Below, piece by piece: positions 10,892-21,075 of a DNA stretch of 64,000 bases. The notes under the pieces are model-generated. The model ran no database searches. It was not told the DNA's origin and saw only the letters and a list, made by a program, of their open reading frames with translations. How positions within the stretch are numbered: position 1 is the first letter of the stretch; each line of letters starts with the position of its first letter. The stretch comes from Plotosus lineatus (Eukaryota; Chordata; Actinopteri; Siluriformes; Plotosidae): positions 60,473,080 to 60,537,079 of the forward strand of contig CM045729.1 of the NCBI GenBank assembly GCA_024760905.1, given 5' to 3'. Position numbers and translations under genes: made by a program.

Positions 10892-11052
10892 TGTTGCTGA
10901 TTTCTCTTTTTGAAATAAAGAATAAATACTGTCAAGAACAGGCTCACTTTTAATTTAAAATTCTTCTTGCAATATATTGCAGTACTACATGCTAGAAATA
11001 ACAATATATCTCAATACATAAAATCTAGGGAATACCCACCCCTAATGACAAC

Positions 11053-11611
11053 AGACTTTCCTTGCTCTCCACCAGAATAAGAATTCAATTTGATTGACAA
11101 CTTCTGACTGTTTTACTCAACTAAAGAGGGAGAATTGTGGCCCAGAGTGGGCCTCCTATTCAAACTGCCTTTCTTAAATGATGATACTTGACATGCATGG
11201 TGCTTATTCCAGCTAAAGAGAGCAAAAGTTAAGAGGAGAGCCGTTAAAGTGAAGAAATATGAGAACTTTAGTCTCGTAAAGACTGTCACGTTTAAGAATT
11301 ATTTCTCTTGTTTAAATTTTAGAACTAGGATATGTTTAAATGAAGTAGAGAGTAGAGCAGGACATGAATCAAACAAGCAGTGGGACACAGTCCTAAAAGC
11401 CCATCCTTCAGTGGCTGGAGCATGCTGCGAAGGGAATACCAAGCTGTCTGAACAATGCCCAGGGTCCAGGGTCAGCTCGGCCAGGCTTTCAGGAGAGTCC
11501 ATTCTGGAAAAGAGCATAGAGCCTGCCAACATAGAGGATGCATTCCACTGGGGAGTTAGTGACTTTTAATGTTATATGTACAGTAGGGTATGACATGATT
11601 ATTATTTCATG
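11053..11611. other. Unassigned stretch with an unrecognised open frame
   Basis: A plus-strand frame of 106 codons (11249-11569) has no motif I recognise, no clear upstream promoter and ordinary composition. I regard it as a chance frame. Nothing else was seen. Confidence 0.4.
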
Positions 11612-11750
11612 GTCCATCCATGCGTCCATCCTTTATCTATTCTGCTTATCCATTAAGGTGATGGAGAAACTGAAACCAGGCCTTGCTGACTTTAGTTGGC
11701 TGGGTGGGTACACTGTGAATAGATCACCAATTTATCTGTAGGCAATTCTG
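11612..11750 (-). repeat. Degenerate L2-type tail
   Basis: The plus strand starts with the ccatccatgcgtccatcc and ttatctattctgcttatcc pattern typical of the inverted 3' end of fish L2-type elements. It is followed by a diverged remainder (gggtgggtacactgtgaata). There are no coding features. Confidence 0.45.
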
Positions 11751-11825
11751 TGATGTGAAATGTATAATCATTTTAATTTTAAATAGGCCAGATGTGAAAA
11801 TCAAGGCACATTAAAGCTGAAACTA

Positions 11826-12198
11826 TACACTGATCTGCTCAAACATTAAAACCACTGACAGGTAAAGTGAAAAGTATTAAAATGCTATCTGTCATGAGTT
11901 TAGATACTAGGCATCAATTCAACCGTCAGTTTGGACTAGGAAAATGGGCCAGGATAAGGATTTGGGTGACTTTATCAAAGGCAACATTGTGATGGCTAGA
12001 TGACTATAATAAAATGCCTAAAGTGCCTCTGTGAGTAGGAAAGCTGTACCATTTCTTTGTTGAACATCATGTCGACAGACAGGAGCATGCTGCTTACTGT
12101 GAAATAAGGCAAATTGATTGAATCTGTGTGATGCTCTGAGCAATGATGTGTTGGGAATCTTGGGTCCTGGCAGTTGAGTAGATGTTATTGTAACATAT
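11826..12198 (+). pseudogene. Tc1-like transposon remnant
   Basis: The sequence keeps catch-phrases of a common fish Tc1-like family: aaacattaaaaccactgaca, gactttatcaaaggcaac followed by attgtgatggctaga, then after an internal deletion gatgctctgagcaatg and cttgggtcctggca. These are 5' untranslated and transposase coding segments in plus orientation. The remnant stops where the RTE at 12199 begins. No open frame survives. Confidence 0.65.
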
Positions 12199-15100
12199 GG
12201 GGGGGGGGGGGGGGGGGGCACAAGCCAGTGTTCACCCTCATGCCGGTCCCAAGCCTGGATAAATGAATAGGGTTGCAACAGGAAGGGCATCCGGCATATA
12301 ACTCATGCCAAAATTCATATGCGAATGATCAAAACAAATTTCATACCGGATCGGTCGAGGCCCAGGTTAACAACGACCGCCATCAGTGCTGTCAATCAAC
12401 AGGGTGCTGATGGAAATTGGACTACTGTTGGTCGAAGACGTCAAAGAAGGAGAGGCGGGAGGCGTGTCCGTAGGCAGAGAGAGAAGAGGAAAGGCATGAG
12501 TCTAGGACTGAAAGTAGGGACTTTAAGAGTTGGAAATATGACAAGAAAAGGTAGACAGCTGGCTGATATGATGCAGAGGAGGAAGGTGGACATACTGTGT
12601 GTCCAAGAGACCAGGTGGAAAGGTAGCAAGGCTAGAAGCTTAGGAGCAGGGTTTAAGCTGTTGTATCATGGTGTGGATGGGAAGAGAAATGGAGTAGGAG
12701 TCATCTTGAGGGAGGGATTTTTCAGGAATGTTCTAGAAGTGAAAAGTGATGACAAAGACAAAAGTGATGACATCAGACAAAGTGATGAGTCTCAAGTTAG
12801 AAATTGAAGGTGTGATGTTTAATGTTGTTACTGCTTATGACCCACAGGCAGAATGTGAGCGAGAAGAGAAGGAGAGATTTGGGAGTGAGTTAGATGAAGT
12901 GATGCAGACTACCCCAGAGGTGAAAGAGTGGTCATTGGTGCAGACTTCTATGGACATGTTGGTGCAGGCAACAGGGGGGACGAGGAAGTGATGGGCAAGT
13001 TTGGTATCCAGGACAAGAACACAGAAGGACAGATGTTGATAGATTTTTCAAAAAGGATGGAACTGGCTGAGGTGAATACTTTCTTCCAGAAGAGACAGCA
13101 GCATAGGATGACTTATAAAAATGGAGGTAGGAGCACACAGGTAGACTACATTTTGTGTAGGCGATGTAATTTGAAGGAAGTCAGTGACTGCAAGGTAATA
13201 GTGGGTGAGATTGTTGCCAAACAGCATAGAATGGTGATGTGCAGGATGACGCTGATGGTGAGGAAGGTGAAGAAGGCAAAGGCAGAGCAAAAGACAAAGT
13301 GGTGGAAGCTGAAAAAGGAAGAGTGTCAGGTTGTCTTCAAGGAGGAGTTGAAACAGGCTTTGGGTAGTCAGGAAATGCTTTCAGATGACCGGACAACTAC
13401 AGCTAATGTGATCAGGGAGACAGGTAGGTAGGTACTTGGTGTGTCCTCTGGAAGGAAAGTAGATCAGGAGACTTGGTGGTGGAATGAGGTAGTAGAGGCG
13501 TGTGTACAAAGGAAGAGGTTAGCTAAGAAGAAGTGGGACATGGAGAGGACTGAACAGAGAAAACAGGAGTACAGAGAGACAAAGCACAAGATGAAGGTAG
13601 CGGTGTCAAAGTCAAAAGAGAGGGCGTATGGTGACTTGTATGCTAGGTTGGACAGTAATGAGGGAGAAAATGATTTATACAGGTTGACACAGCAAAGAAA
13701 TAGAGATGGGAAGGACGTGAAGCAAGTTAGAGTGATTACGAACAGAGAGGGAAATGTATTGACTGATGACAGAAGTGTGCTGGGACGATGGAAAGAGTAC
13801 TTTGAAGAGCTAATGAATAAGGAAAATGAGAGAGAAAAAAGTGTAGAAGAGGTGATTGTTGAGGACCAGGAAGTAGCAAAGATTAGGAAGGGTGAAGTGA
13901 AGAAGGCACTGAAGAGGATGAACAATGGAAAGGCAGTTGGTCCTGATGACATACCGGTGGAGGTATGGAAATGTCTCGGAGAGGTAGCAGTAGATTTTCT
14001 GACAAGAACATTCAACAAGGCCTTAGAGAGTGAGAAGATGGAGGAGGAAAGGAGGAGGAGTGTGATGGTGCCCATTTGGAAGAACAAGGGAGACGTGCAG
14101 AGTTGTGGCAACTACAGAGGGATAAAGTTGATGAGCCATACGATGAATTTAAGGGAAAGAGTAGTGAAAGCTAGACTAAGGGCAAAGGTTAGCATTTGTG
14201 AACAACAGTTTGGTTTCATGCCAAGAAAGAGCACCACAGATGCAGTGTTTGCTTTGAGGATGTTAATAGAGAAGTACAGAGAAGGTCAGAGGGAGCTGCA
14301 TTGTGCCTTTGTGGATCTGGAGAAAGCATATGCCGAGAGAGGAACTGTGGTATTGCATGAGGAAGTCTGGAGTGGCAGAGAAGTATGTTAGAGTGGTGCA
14401 TGACATGTATGAGAGATGTAAGACTGTCGTGAGGTGTGCTGACGGTGTGGCCGAAGAATTCAAGGTGTAGGTGGGAGTGCATTAAGGGTCAGCTCTGAGC
14501 CCCTTCTTGTTTGCTTTGGTGATGGACAGGCTGACAGACGAGGTGAGACAAGATTCCCCATGGACTATGCTGTCTGCAGATGATATTGTGATCTGTAGTG
14601 AGAGCAGAGAACAAGTGCAGGGAAATCTAGAGACCTGGAGGTATGCCCTGGAAAGGAGAGGAATGAAGGTTAGCCTTAGTAAGACACGACAAGGACCCAA
14701 GAGGACCAGTGAGGTTACAGCGAGCAGAGATAAAGGAGGTGGAGGATTTTAAGTTCTTAGGCTCAACAATCCAGAGCAATGGAGAGTGTGAAAAAGAGGT
14801 GAAGAAGCGTGTGCAGGCAGGTTGGAATGGTTGGAGAAAAGTAGCTGGTGTGATGTGTGATAGGAAGCTATTGGCAACAATGAAAGGAAAAGTGTACAAG
14901 ACGGCGTTGAAGCCATTGATGTTGTGTGGTTTAGAAACAGTGGCACTGAGGAAAAGACTGGAGGCTGAGCTGGAGGAAGCAGATATGAAAATGTTGAGGT
15001 CTCTTTAGGAGTAACGAGGATAGATAGGATCAGGAATGAGTACATCAGAGAGACAGCACATGTAAGAGGTTTTGGAGACAAAATCAGAGAGGCTCGATTG

Positions 15101-15343
15101 AGATGGTTTGGTCATGTCCAGAGGAGGGATAGTGAATATATTGGTCGTAGGATGCTAAGGTTGGAACTACCAGGCAGAAGGCCTAGAGGAAGACCAAAGA
15201 GAAAATTTATGGATGTGGTGAAGGAGGACATAAAGATAGTTTGAGTAAAAGTAGAAGATGCAGAGGATAGGGTGAGATGAAGGCAGATGATTTGCTGTGG
15301 CGACCCCTGAAGGGAAGATGCCGAAAGGAAAAGAAGAAGATGC
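12199..15343 (+). mobile_element. RTE (BovB-like) LINE, full-length but decayed
   Basis: It carries the complete 5' region (ccggtcccaagcctggataa, caggaagggcatccggcat), the whole coding region and the 3' end (tttgctgtggcgacccctga, ccgaaaggaaaagaagaaga). It is about 3.1 kb long, matching the copy at 54760-57894. It begins with a run of 20 G (12199-12218). The downstream 87 bp (15344-15430) are shared with another copy at 7944-8030. A convincing target duplication was not found. Confidence 0.9.
12319..15245 (+). pseudogene. RTE endonuclease-reverse transcriptase, multiply frameshifted
   Basis: The domains are in family order. AP-type endonuclease: KVDILCVQETRWKGSKA near 12580-12630, IGADFYGHVGAG near 12935, QVDYILCRR near 13140 and KQHRMVMCRM near 13220. 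Reverse transcriptase: MNNGKAVGPDDIPVEVWK near 13920, NYRGIKLMSHTM near 14115, EQQFGFMPRKSTTDA near 14205 and HCAFVDLEKAYA near 14305. The catalytic box reads SADDIVICS near 14570, where FADD is usual. Several frame changes (near 12790, 12985, 13430, 14330 and 14690) and stops (for example at 13432) prevent translation. The C-terminal WFGHVQRRDSEYIG is kept near 15105. Confidence 0.9.
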
Positions 15344-15430
15344 CATCTGTCTAAAGCAGAATCGGAATCAGAGTACATTATTGATCACAGAGGAAATTGT
15401 ATGCCCACAGTTGCTCATTACAAGTAAGAC
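15344..15430 (+). repeat. 3' extension shared with the RTE copy at 7944-8391
   Basis: Directly after the GAA-rich RTE end the sequence gccatctgtctaaagcagaa, tcggaatcagagtacatta, gaggaaattgtatgcccac and gttgctcattacaagtaaga matches, inverted, the DNA next to the RTE fragment at 7944-8030. The two other well-bounded RTE copies (21076 and 54760) do not have it. It resembles the inverted 3' end of another common fish repeat that carries GATTCTGATTCTG. Confidence 0.7.
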
Positions 15431-15709
15431 ATATTGCCAAAAGTATGTTTACACCTGACAATTCACACGCATATGCTTGCTGAAAAGCACATTATAGATT
15501 TTGTTCCCATAATAAGTCCCCTGTTAGTCCCCTGTTAGTCCCCTGTTGGTCCCCTGTTATAACAATTCACTCTTTTCGGGAGGTTTTCCACCAAATTTTG
15601 GTTACATGGTTGTAAGGGTTTTCCATTCATCAACAATAACAGGAGTAAGACTAAAATCAACTGAAAAGTCCTAGTGCAGAATTGAAACAGACAAAAAAAT
15701 AGTTTAGTC
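15431..15709. repeat. Tc1-like transposon end, left part
   Basis: The start attgccaaaagtatgtttac, then acacctgacaattcacac and gcatatgcttgctgaa, follows the end of a widespread fish Tc1-like family. A short tandem array of AGTCCCCTGTT (four copies, 15515-15558) sits inside. The matching remainder continues after the Rex3 insertion, at 18456-18735. No transposase frame is intact. Confidence 0.6.
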
Positions 15710-15722
15710 ACATTACGCAGAC

Positions 15723-18442
15723 CAAAAAAATTCCCAAATGTTGGGGTTCTCCCCGGTTGACGAAAGGGTAGCTTCCCTCCGTCTTCGGGTGGGGGGACGG
15801 GTCCTGACTGTTATTTATGCTTATGCACCAAATGACAGTTCAGAGTACCCACCCTTTTTGGAGTCTTTGGGGGGGTGTTGGAGAACGCTCCCTCGGGAGA
15901 CTCGCTCGTTGTCTTGGGAGACTTCAACGCCCATGTGGGCAACGAGAGTGTGACCTGGAAGGGTGTGATCGGTAGGTACTGCCTCTCCAGTCTGAATCCG
16001 AATGGTGTTTCATTGTTGGACTTCTGTGCTCGTCATAGTTTGTCTATCACGAACACCATGTTCGAACATAAGGGTGTCCATAAGTGCACTTGGCACGAGG
16101 ACACCCTAGGTCGCAGTTCGATGATTGACTTTGTAGTCGTGTCATCGGACTTGCGACCATATGTTCTGGACACTCGGGTGAAGAGAGGAGCTGAGCTGTC
16201 TACCGATCACTACCTGGTGGTGAGTTGGCTTCGGTGGTGTGGGAGGTTGCCTTCCAGACCTGGCAGGCCCAAGCGTGTAATCAGGGTCTGCTGGGAATGT
16301 TTGGCAGAGCCCCCTGTCCGAGAGGCCTTTAACTCCCACCTCCGGCAGAGCTACAACCACATTCCGGAGGAGGCGGGGGACATGGAATCCGAATGGGCCA
16401 TGTTTCGTGCCTCCATTGCTGAGGCAGCAGCCCATAGCTGTGGCCGTAAGGTCGTCGGTGCTTGTCGTGGCGGTAATCCCCGAACCCGGTGGTGGACACC
16501 TGCGGTGAAGGGGGCCGTCCAGCTGAAGAAGGAGGCCTATCGGGTTTTATTAGCCTGTGGGACTCCTGAGGCAGCAAACGGGTACCGGCAGGCCAAACGT
16601 GCTGCAGCCGAGGCTGTCGCAGATGCAAAATCTCGGGCGTGGGAGGAGTTCGGTGAGGGCCTGGAGAGTGATTATCGGTTGGCCTCAAAAAGGGTGTGGG
16701 CCACCATCCGACGCCTCAGGAGGGGAAAGCAGTTCTTCACAAACACTGTTTACAGTGGAGGTGGGGAGCTGCTTACCTTGACTGGGAATGTTGTTGAGAG
16801 GTGGAGGGAATACTTTGAGGACCTTCTCAATCCCACCAACACGCCCGCCGTGGAAGAGGAAGACCCTGGGGGTTTGGGTGAGGGTCCGCCCATCACTGGA
16901 GTGGAGGTCACTGAGGTTGTCAAAAAGCTCCTCAGTGGTCGAGCTCCGGGGTTGGACGAGATCCGCCCGGAATATCTCAGGGCTCTGGATGTTGTAGGAC
17001 TGTCTTGGTTGACACGTCTCTGCAACACCGCGTGGTCATCAGGGGCTGTACCTCTGGATTGGCAAACTGGGGTGGTGGTCCCAATTTTTAAGAAGGGGGA
17101 CCGGAGGGTGTGTTCCAATTATCGGGGAATTACACTCCTCAGCCTACCTGGGAAAGTCTATGCAGGGCTACTAGAGAGGAGGATCCGACCGATAGTCGAA
17201 CCTCGGATTCAGGAGGAACAATGTGGTTTTCGTCCTGCCCGCAGCACTCTTGACCAACTCTATACGCTCCACAGGATTCTGGAGGGGGCATGGGAGTTTG
17301 CCCAATCTGTCCACATGTGCTTTGTGGATTTGGAGAAGGCTTTCGACCGTGTCCCTCGAAAGATCTTGTGGGGCGTGCTCCGAGAGTACGGCATTCCGGA
17401 TCCGTTGCTATGAGCTATTCGGTCGCTGTATCACCGGAGCCAGAGTTTGGTCCGTATTGGTAACAGCAGGTCGGATTCGTTTCCAGTGGGAGTTGGAGTC
17501 CGCCAAGGCTGTCCTTTGTCACCGATTCTATTCATAATTTTTAAGGACAGAATTTCTAGGCGCAGTCGAGGTGATGAGGGGTTCTGGTTTGGTGGCCATC
17601 GGATATCGTCTCTGCTTTTTGCGGATGATGTTGTCCTTTTGGCTTCATCAAGTCGGGCCCTCCAGCTTTCATTGGAGCGATTCGCAGCTGAGTGCGAAGC
17701 AGCCGGGATGAAGATCAGTACCTCCAAGTCCGAGGCCATGGTTCTCAGTCGGACAATGGTGGAATGCACCCTCCGGGTCGGGAATTAGGTCCTGCCCCAA
17801 GTGGAGGAGTTTAAGTATCTTGGGGTCTTGTTTACGAGTGAGGGAAGGATGGAGCGAGAGATCGACAGATGGATCGCTGCAGCCTCTGCTGTTAAGCGGT
17901 GCCTGTACCGGTCTGTCGTGGTGAAGAAGGAGCTGAGCCACAAGGCGAAGCTCTCAATTTACCAGTCGATCTACGTTCCAACCCTCACCTATGGTCACGA
18001 GCTTAGGGTAATGACCGAAAGAACAAGATCACGGATACAAGCGGCTGAAATGAGCTTCCTTTGCCTGGTGGCGGGGTTCTCCCTTGGAGATAAGGTGAGA
18101 AGTTCCGCCATCCGGGGAGAGCTTGGAGTAGATCCGCTGCTCCTCCGCATTGAGAGGGGCCAGTTGAGGTGACTCGGGCATCTGGTCAGATCAGAATGCC
18201 CCCCGGACGCCTCCCTGGTGTGGTGTTTCGGGCATGTCCAACCGGGAAGAGACCCCGGGGTTGACCTAGAACACGCTGGAAGGACTATGTCTCTCGGCTT
18301 GTCTGGGACCGCCTCGGTGTCCCCCTGGGAGAGTTGGAGGAAGTGGCTTGGGAGAGGGACGTCTGGACCTCTTTGCTAAGGTTGCTGCCCCGCGACCCGA
18401 CCCTGGACTAAGCGGAAGAAGATGATGATGATGATGATGATG
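15723..18442 (+). mobile_element. Rex3-like (RTE clade) LINE insertion with 13-bp duplication
   Basis: The copy is 2720 bp and flanked by a perfect direct repeat acattacgcagac (15710-15722 and 18443-18455). The 3' end is a GATGATG-type triplet tail from about 18418. The segments tggcaaactggggtggtggt (17058 region) and ctgtcctttgtcaccg (17508 region) resemble, from memory, conserved Rex3 reverse transcriptase sites used to detect the family. The 5' end is truncated within the endonuclease. It interrupts the Tc1-like element whose parts lie at 15431-15709 and 18456-18735. Confidence 0.93.
15738..18400 (+). pseudogene. Rex3-like endonuclease-reverse transcriptase with in-frame stops
   Basis: The product would nick target DNA and copy the element's RNA. 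The endonuclease part has [14 protein letters not shown] (about 15910) and [14 protein letters not shown] (about 16200), the latter holding the SDH-like triad as TDH. The reverse transcriptase part has [72 protein letters not shown] and the catalytic LLFADDVVLLAS (about 17615). From 15875 to 18172 the frame is continuous except for three stops (17411, 17786 and 18170). The first looks like CGA to TGA and the last like TGG to TGA, judged from related copies. Frameshifts follow near 18190. Confidence 0.93.
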
Positions 18443-18455
18443 ACATTACGCAGAC

Positions 18456-18735
18456 AAACATGTTTACAGTAACAAGTAACAACAAAAACAAGGTGTTTTC
18501 CATTAACCAGGTAAAATGCTTAACTTTCACATGACGCTCGTAAAAAAATGACTATGTCATATTTGTTTTACTTTCAGCTCTTGCACTGATGTTACATTTC
18601 ATCTCAAAGGTGTTCAGTGCTCAGTGTTTTGTAAAGACAACACAAGCCTATTTCACACCAACCTTGGTAAACCATGTTTTTATGCTCCTTACAGCATATG
18701 GGCATTTTCTTACTGAAACAGGTTTGCACATGTAA
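18456..18735. repeat. Tc1-like transposon end, right part
   Basis: Segments ctcaaaggtgttcagtgctc, ttcacaccaaccttggtaa and ccatgtttttatgctcctta fit the same fish Tc1-like family as 15431-15709. They are contiguous with it once the Rex3 copy and one target repeat are removed. The piece is old and carries no open frame. Confidence 0.55.
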
Positions 18736-18740
18736 TTATT

Positions 18741-19423
18741 GTATTTTCTGAATTATAAGTCGCACTTTTTTTCATACTTTGGCTGAAGGTGCAACTTATA
18801 CTCCAGGGTGACTTTTATGTGAAATTATTACATATAATTCTGTTCGTCATAATAAAAAACATAATTTCACATGTTTGTTATTTTTGCACTCACAACCACA
18901 AGGTGGCACTCTAGGCTTGGGTACCAGTACCTGCTCATCCACCACTGAAGCAATGTCCCCAAAAAGAAAATCCTATTCTACAGATTACAAGTTGCAAGTA
19001 GTGAAATATGCATCAGAAAAGGGTAATCGAGCAGCAGAAAGAAAGTTTGGAGTGAATGAGAAATTTGTGAGGAACTGGATAAAAGTGGAGATTATTATTA
19101 CTGCAATGAAGAAAACAAAAAAAGCTAATCATGGGCTAAAAGCTAGATGGCCACAGCTAGAGGAACGAGCTCACACATGGGGGTTTGAGCAATGTGCTGC
19201 AGAGAGAGGCTTACCAACAGTGTAGTTGTGTCTCCATGTCCAGGTAGTTGTTAAGGAGATGAATATAAATGACTTTGTATGAAGACTTTCTTGGTGTTAC
19301 CGCTTCATGCAATGCAACCGCCTCTATATCAGCGAGAGGACCACAACGTCACATAGACTGCCCACAGATTTCCAAGCAAAGGTAGACAGTTTCCATGAGT
19401 TTGTGGTTTATAGTCCAGTTCGA

Positions 19424-19460
<37 letters not shown>

Positions 19461-19531
19461 TTCTTTATTATGCATTTTTTTTTTGGCCAATGCGACTTGT
19501 ACTCCGGAGCGACATATAGTCCAGAAAATAC
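18741..19531 (+). mobile_element. pogo/Tigger-type element (POGK-like) with terminal inverted repeats
   Basis: The left end gtattttctgaattataagt is mirrored by the right end, which read inward is gtattttctggactatatgt. Both continue into cgc-type sequence and a repeated cttatactcc/cttgtactccgg motif. The element is only about 790 bp and contains a partial transposase (18953-19410) and an AT repeat (19427-19457). No catalytic region is present. A TA duplication is not clear at the present ends. Confidence 0.75.
18953..19410 (+). pseudogene. Pogo-type transposase, DNA-binding part only
   Basis: The frame from the ATG at 18953 to the stop at about 19225 reads MSPKRKSYSTDYKLQVVKYA, NRAAERKFGVNEKFVRNWIK and MKKTKKANHGLKARWPQLEE. 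This is the Brinker-like helix-turn-helix of POGK-type pogo transposases, continuing into a CENP-B-like second helix-turn-helix (ERGLPTV). After the stop, related sequence goes on in another frame (NDFV, WCYRFMQCNRLYISERTT, LPTDFQAKVDSFHEF), the usual second DNA-binding segment. The DDE catalytic domain is absent. The first 91 codons are open, so a short DNA-binding peptide could be encoded, but nothing shows it is expressed. Confidence 0.8.
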
Positions 19532-19554
19532 GGTACATTGAAGAGACATAATAC

Positions 19555-20743
19555 ATTTTAAGTATGCAAGACCATAGTATACAGTTGTGTATTTAGAACC
19601 TCGTTGAAATATTTTGTTGGAGATCCATATATTAGTATGACAAGTTTATACTTTTACCTATATAGTGTACTGTATATTGGGGCATGTCAACAACCAAACA
19701 CTGTTGTGTTATTAGATTCAAAAATGAGTGCTTTCAGAGGAGACACTGAAAGTCTGTAGTTAACACCTGTGAAGCAAGTGTAAAAAATGGAAAACTTTTT
19801 TTTAAACATAAAGTTATTTTAATTAGGTTTATGTTTTAGTCACACTGTGGCAAGACAGTGTAAATGAACCCTTTGGAACTACTTACATTTATATAAGTGT
19901 ATGAATTTATAAAATATGGTGTGATCTTATTTTGCTTATTTATCTTATTTAGTAAATGTACTGTATGTTACCATAATGAACAAATACAATCTGTTTAAGT
20001 AATAACATACAAGATTTATAATATTGCATGTTTTAATGAATATGTTCACTAAACATTTGCAGTTCAGGTGGAAAAAGTAAATTAACCGTGTGTTTCATGA
20101 CCATATACAGTACATGCTTCAGAAATATGTTTCTTGGATTTAATAACTGATTGAACTCGCTTTCCCCAATTACTTAAAAAAGCAGTTACTTTAAAATGCA
20201 CTTTATTTTTCTAAAAATTATATAATTGTTTTTGAGTTATATAGCCTGTTGAAATTTGACATTGTAAGCAAAATTTTCTTTGGTGTGATATCACGAAATT
20301 CAGGCAGAAATTCTGGCATGAAGGATAAGGCAGTATATCACTTTTAATTGCACATTCTATAGTTGACAACATTACATCCTACACTGCCTTATCCTTAAAT
20401 TTTGTGCTCCAAAAGTTCAACTGCCTGGTTGCTGTACCATGGGTGTCTACAGTAATAAAACAATTTGCCCATTCTTCAGTAGTCAACAGATGGCAGGGTG
20501 GCAAAAAGTTAGACAAACTTCATGAAGAATACTAGAAAGTGCAATGGTCCTTCGATCTGCTCAGCCCACTTTCCTCTAGGTTTAACCCTTTAATGCCAAC
20601 AGGACCATATGGTTCTCTTTAAAAAATGCTAATAACTACTAGATGCATTGTACTCTGTGCTGCTCAAGTTTTCTATACTTGTTGTGTGCACAATTTCCAC
20701 GCACATGAAAAAGTTCACCAGAGTAGCTATGACTAGTACATCA
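19555..20743. other. No recognisable gene; one small inverted repeat
   Basis: AT-rich DNA. A 14-bp perfect inverted repeat, aaggataaggcagt at 20321-20334 with its complement at 20383-20396 (48-bp spacer), is the only structure seen. No coding similarity. Confidence 0.5.
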
Positions 20744-20929
20744 GTGGTGGCTTAGTGGTTAATGGAATGAGTTACTAATACAAAAGTCCACGATTCAATT
20801 CCCATTATCACCAGTGTTGGGCCCTTGAGCAAAGCACTTAACCCTTAATTGCTCAGTTGTAGAAAAATGATAATTGTAAGTCGCTCTGGATAAGAGTGTC
20901 TGCCAAATGCTGTAAATGTAAAATGTACT
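20744..20929 (+). mobile_element. tRNA-derived SINE with the aagtcgctctggataag core
   Basis: The head shows ggtggcttagtggttaatgg (A-box region) and cacgattcaattcccat (B-box-like). A shared fish SINE segment gagcaaagcacttaaccctt follows, then gtaagtcgctctggataaga and gtctgccaaatgctgtaaat. This last block is a widely conserved teleost SINE tail, often grouped with V-SINE-like families. It is a different family from the SINEs at 9893 and elsewhere. A diverged inverted piece of the same tail is at about 35020-35085. Confidence 0.75.
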
Positions 20930-21075
20930 GCAACTAATGCTAGTAAAATTGGGGTTTTAATTCTACTGGCAGATACTTCTACTTTCCTTAATACATAGGA
21001 AAATATAATTGATCACTAACAGTATGTAAGGTTCAGGGTCCATAGCCGGTCACTAGACATGTCTGGACAAACTCC

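Larger units (their letters stand above)
5599..11044. mobile_element. Probable hAT (BED-finger type) element filled with nested insertions
   Basis: The left end reads TAGGGCTACACAATA and the right end, read inward on the opposite strand, TAGGGGTGGGTATTC. Both resemble hAT termini. The flanks are ataacaac (5591-5598) and atgacaac (11045-11052), an 8-bp duplication with 7/8 match. Two BED-finger fragments lie inside (7138-7262 and 10324-10891), as expected for a hAT transposase of ZBED type. The Tigger-like element (5653-7035), an RTE fragment and two SINEs account for about 2.5 kb of the interior. The terminal identity is short and most transposase sequence is absent, so the extent is an inference. 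Confidence 0.45.

Noticed and set aside
11249..11569. 106-codon open frame as a novel gene
   Set aside because: No recognisable domain, no conservation evidence and ordinary composition; kept as unassigned.
15515..15558. Four direct repeats of 11 bp, considered as a CRISPR-like array
   Set aside because: The repeats are contiguous without spacers, inside a Tc1-like remnant of a eukaryotic genome; it is a small tandem duplication.
20321..20396. 14-bp inverted repeat as a microRNA precursor
   Set aside because: The stem is short, the 48-bp loop is long and nothing else supports processing; noted only as an inverted repeat.
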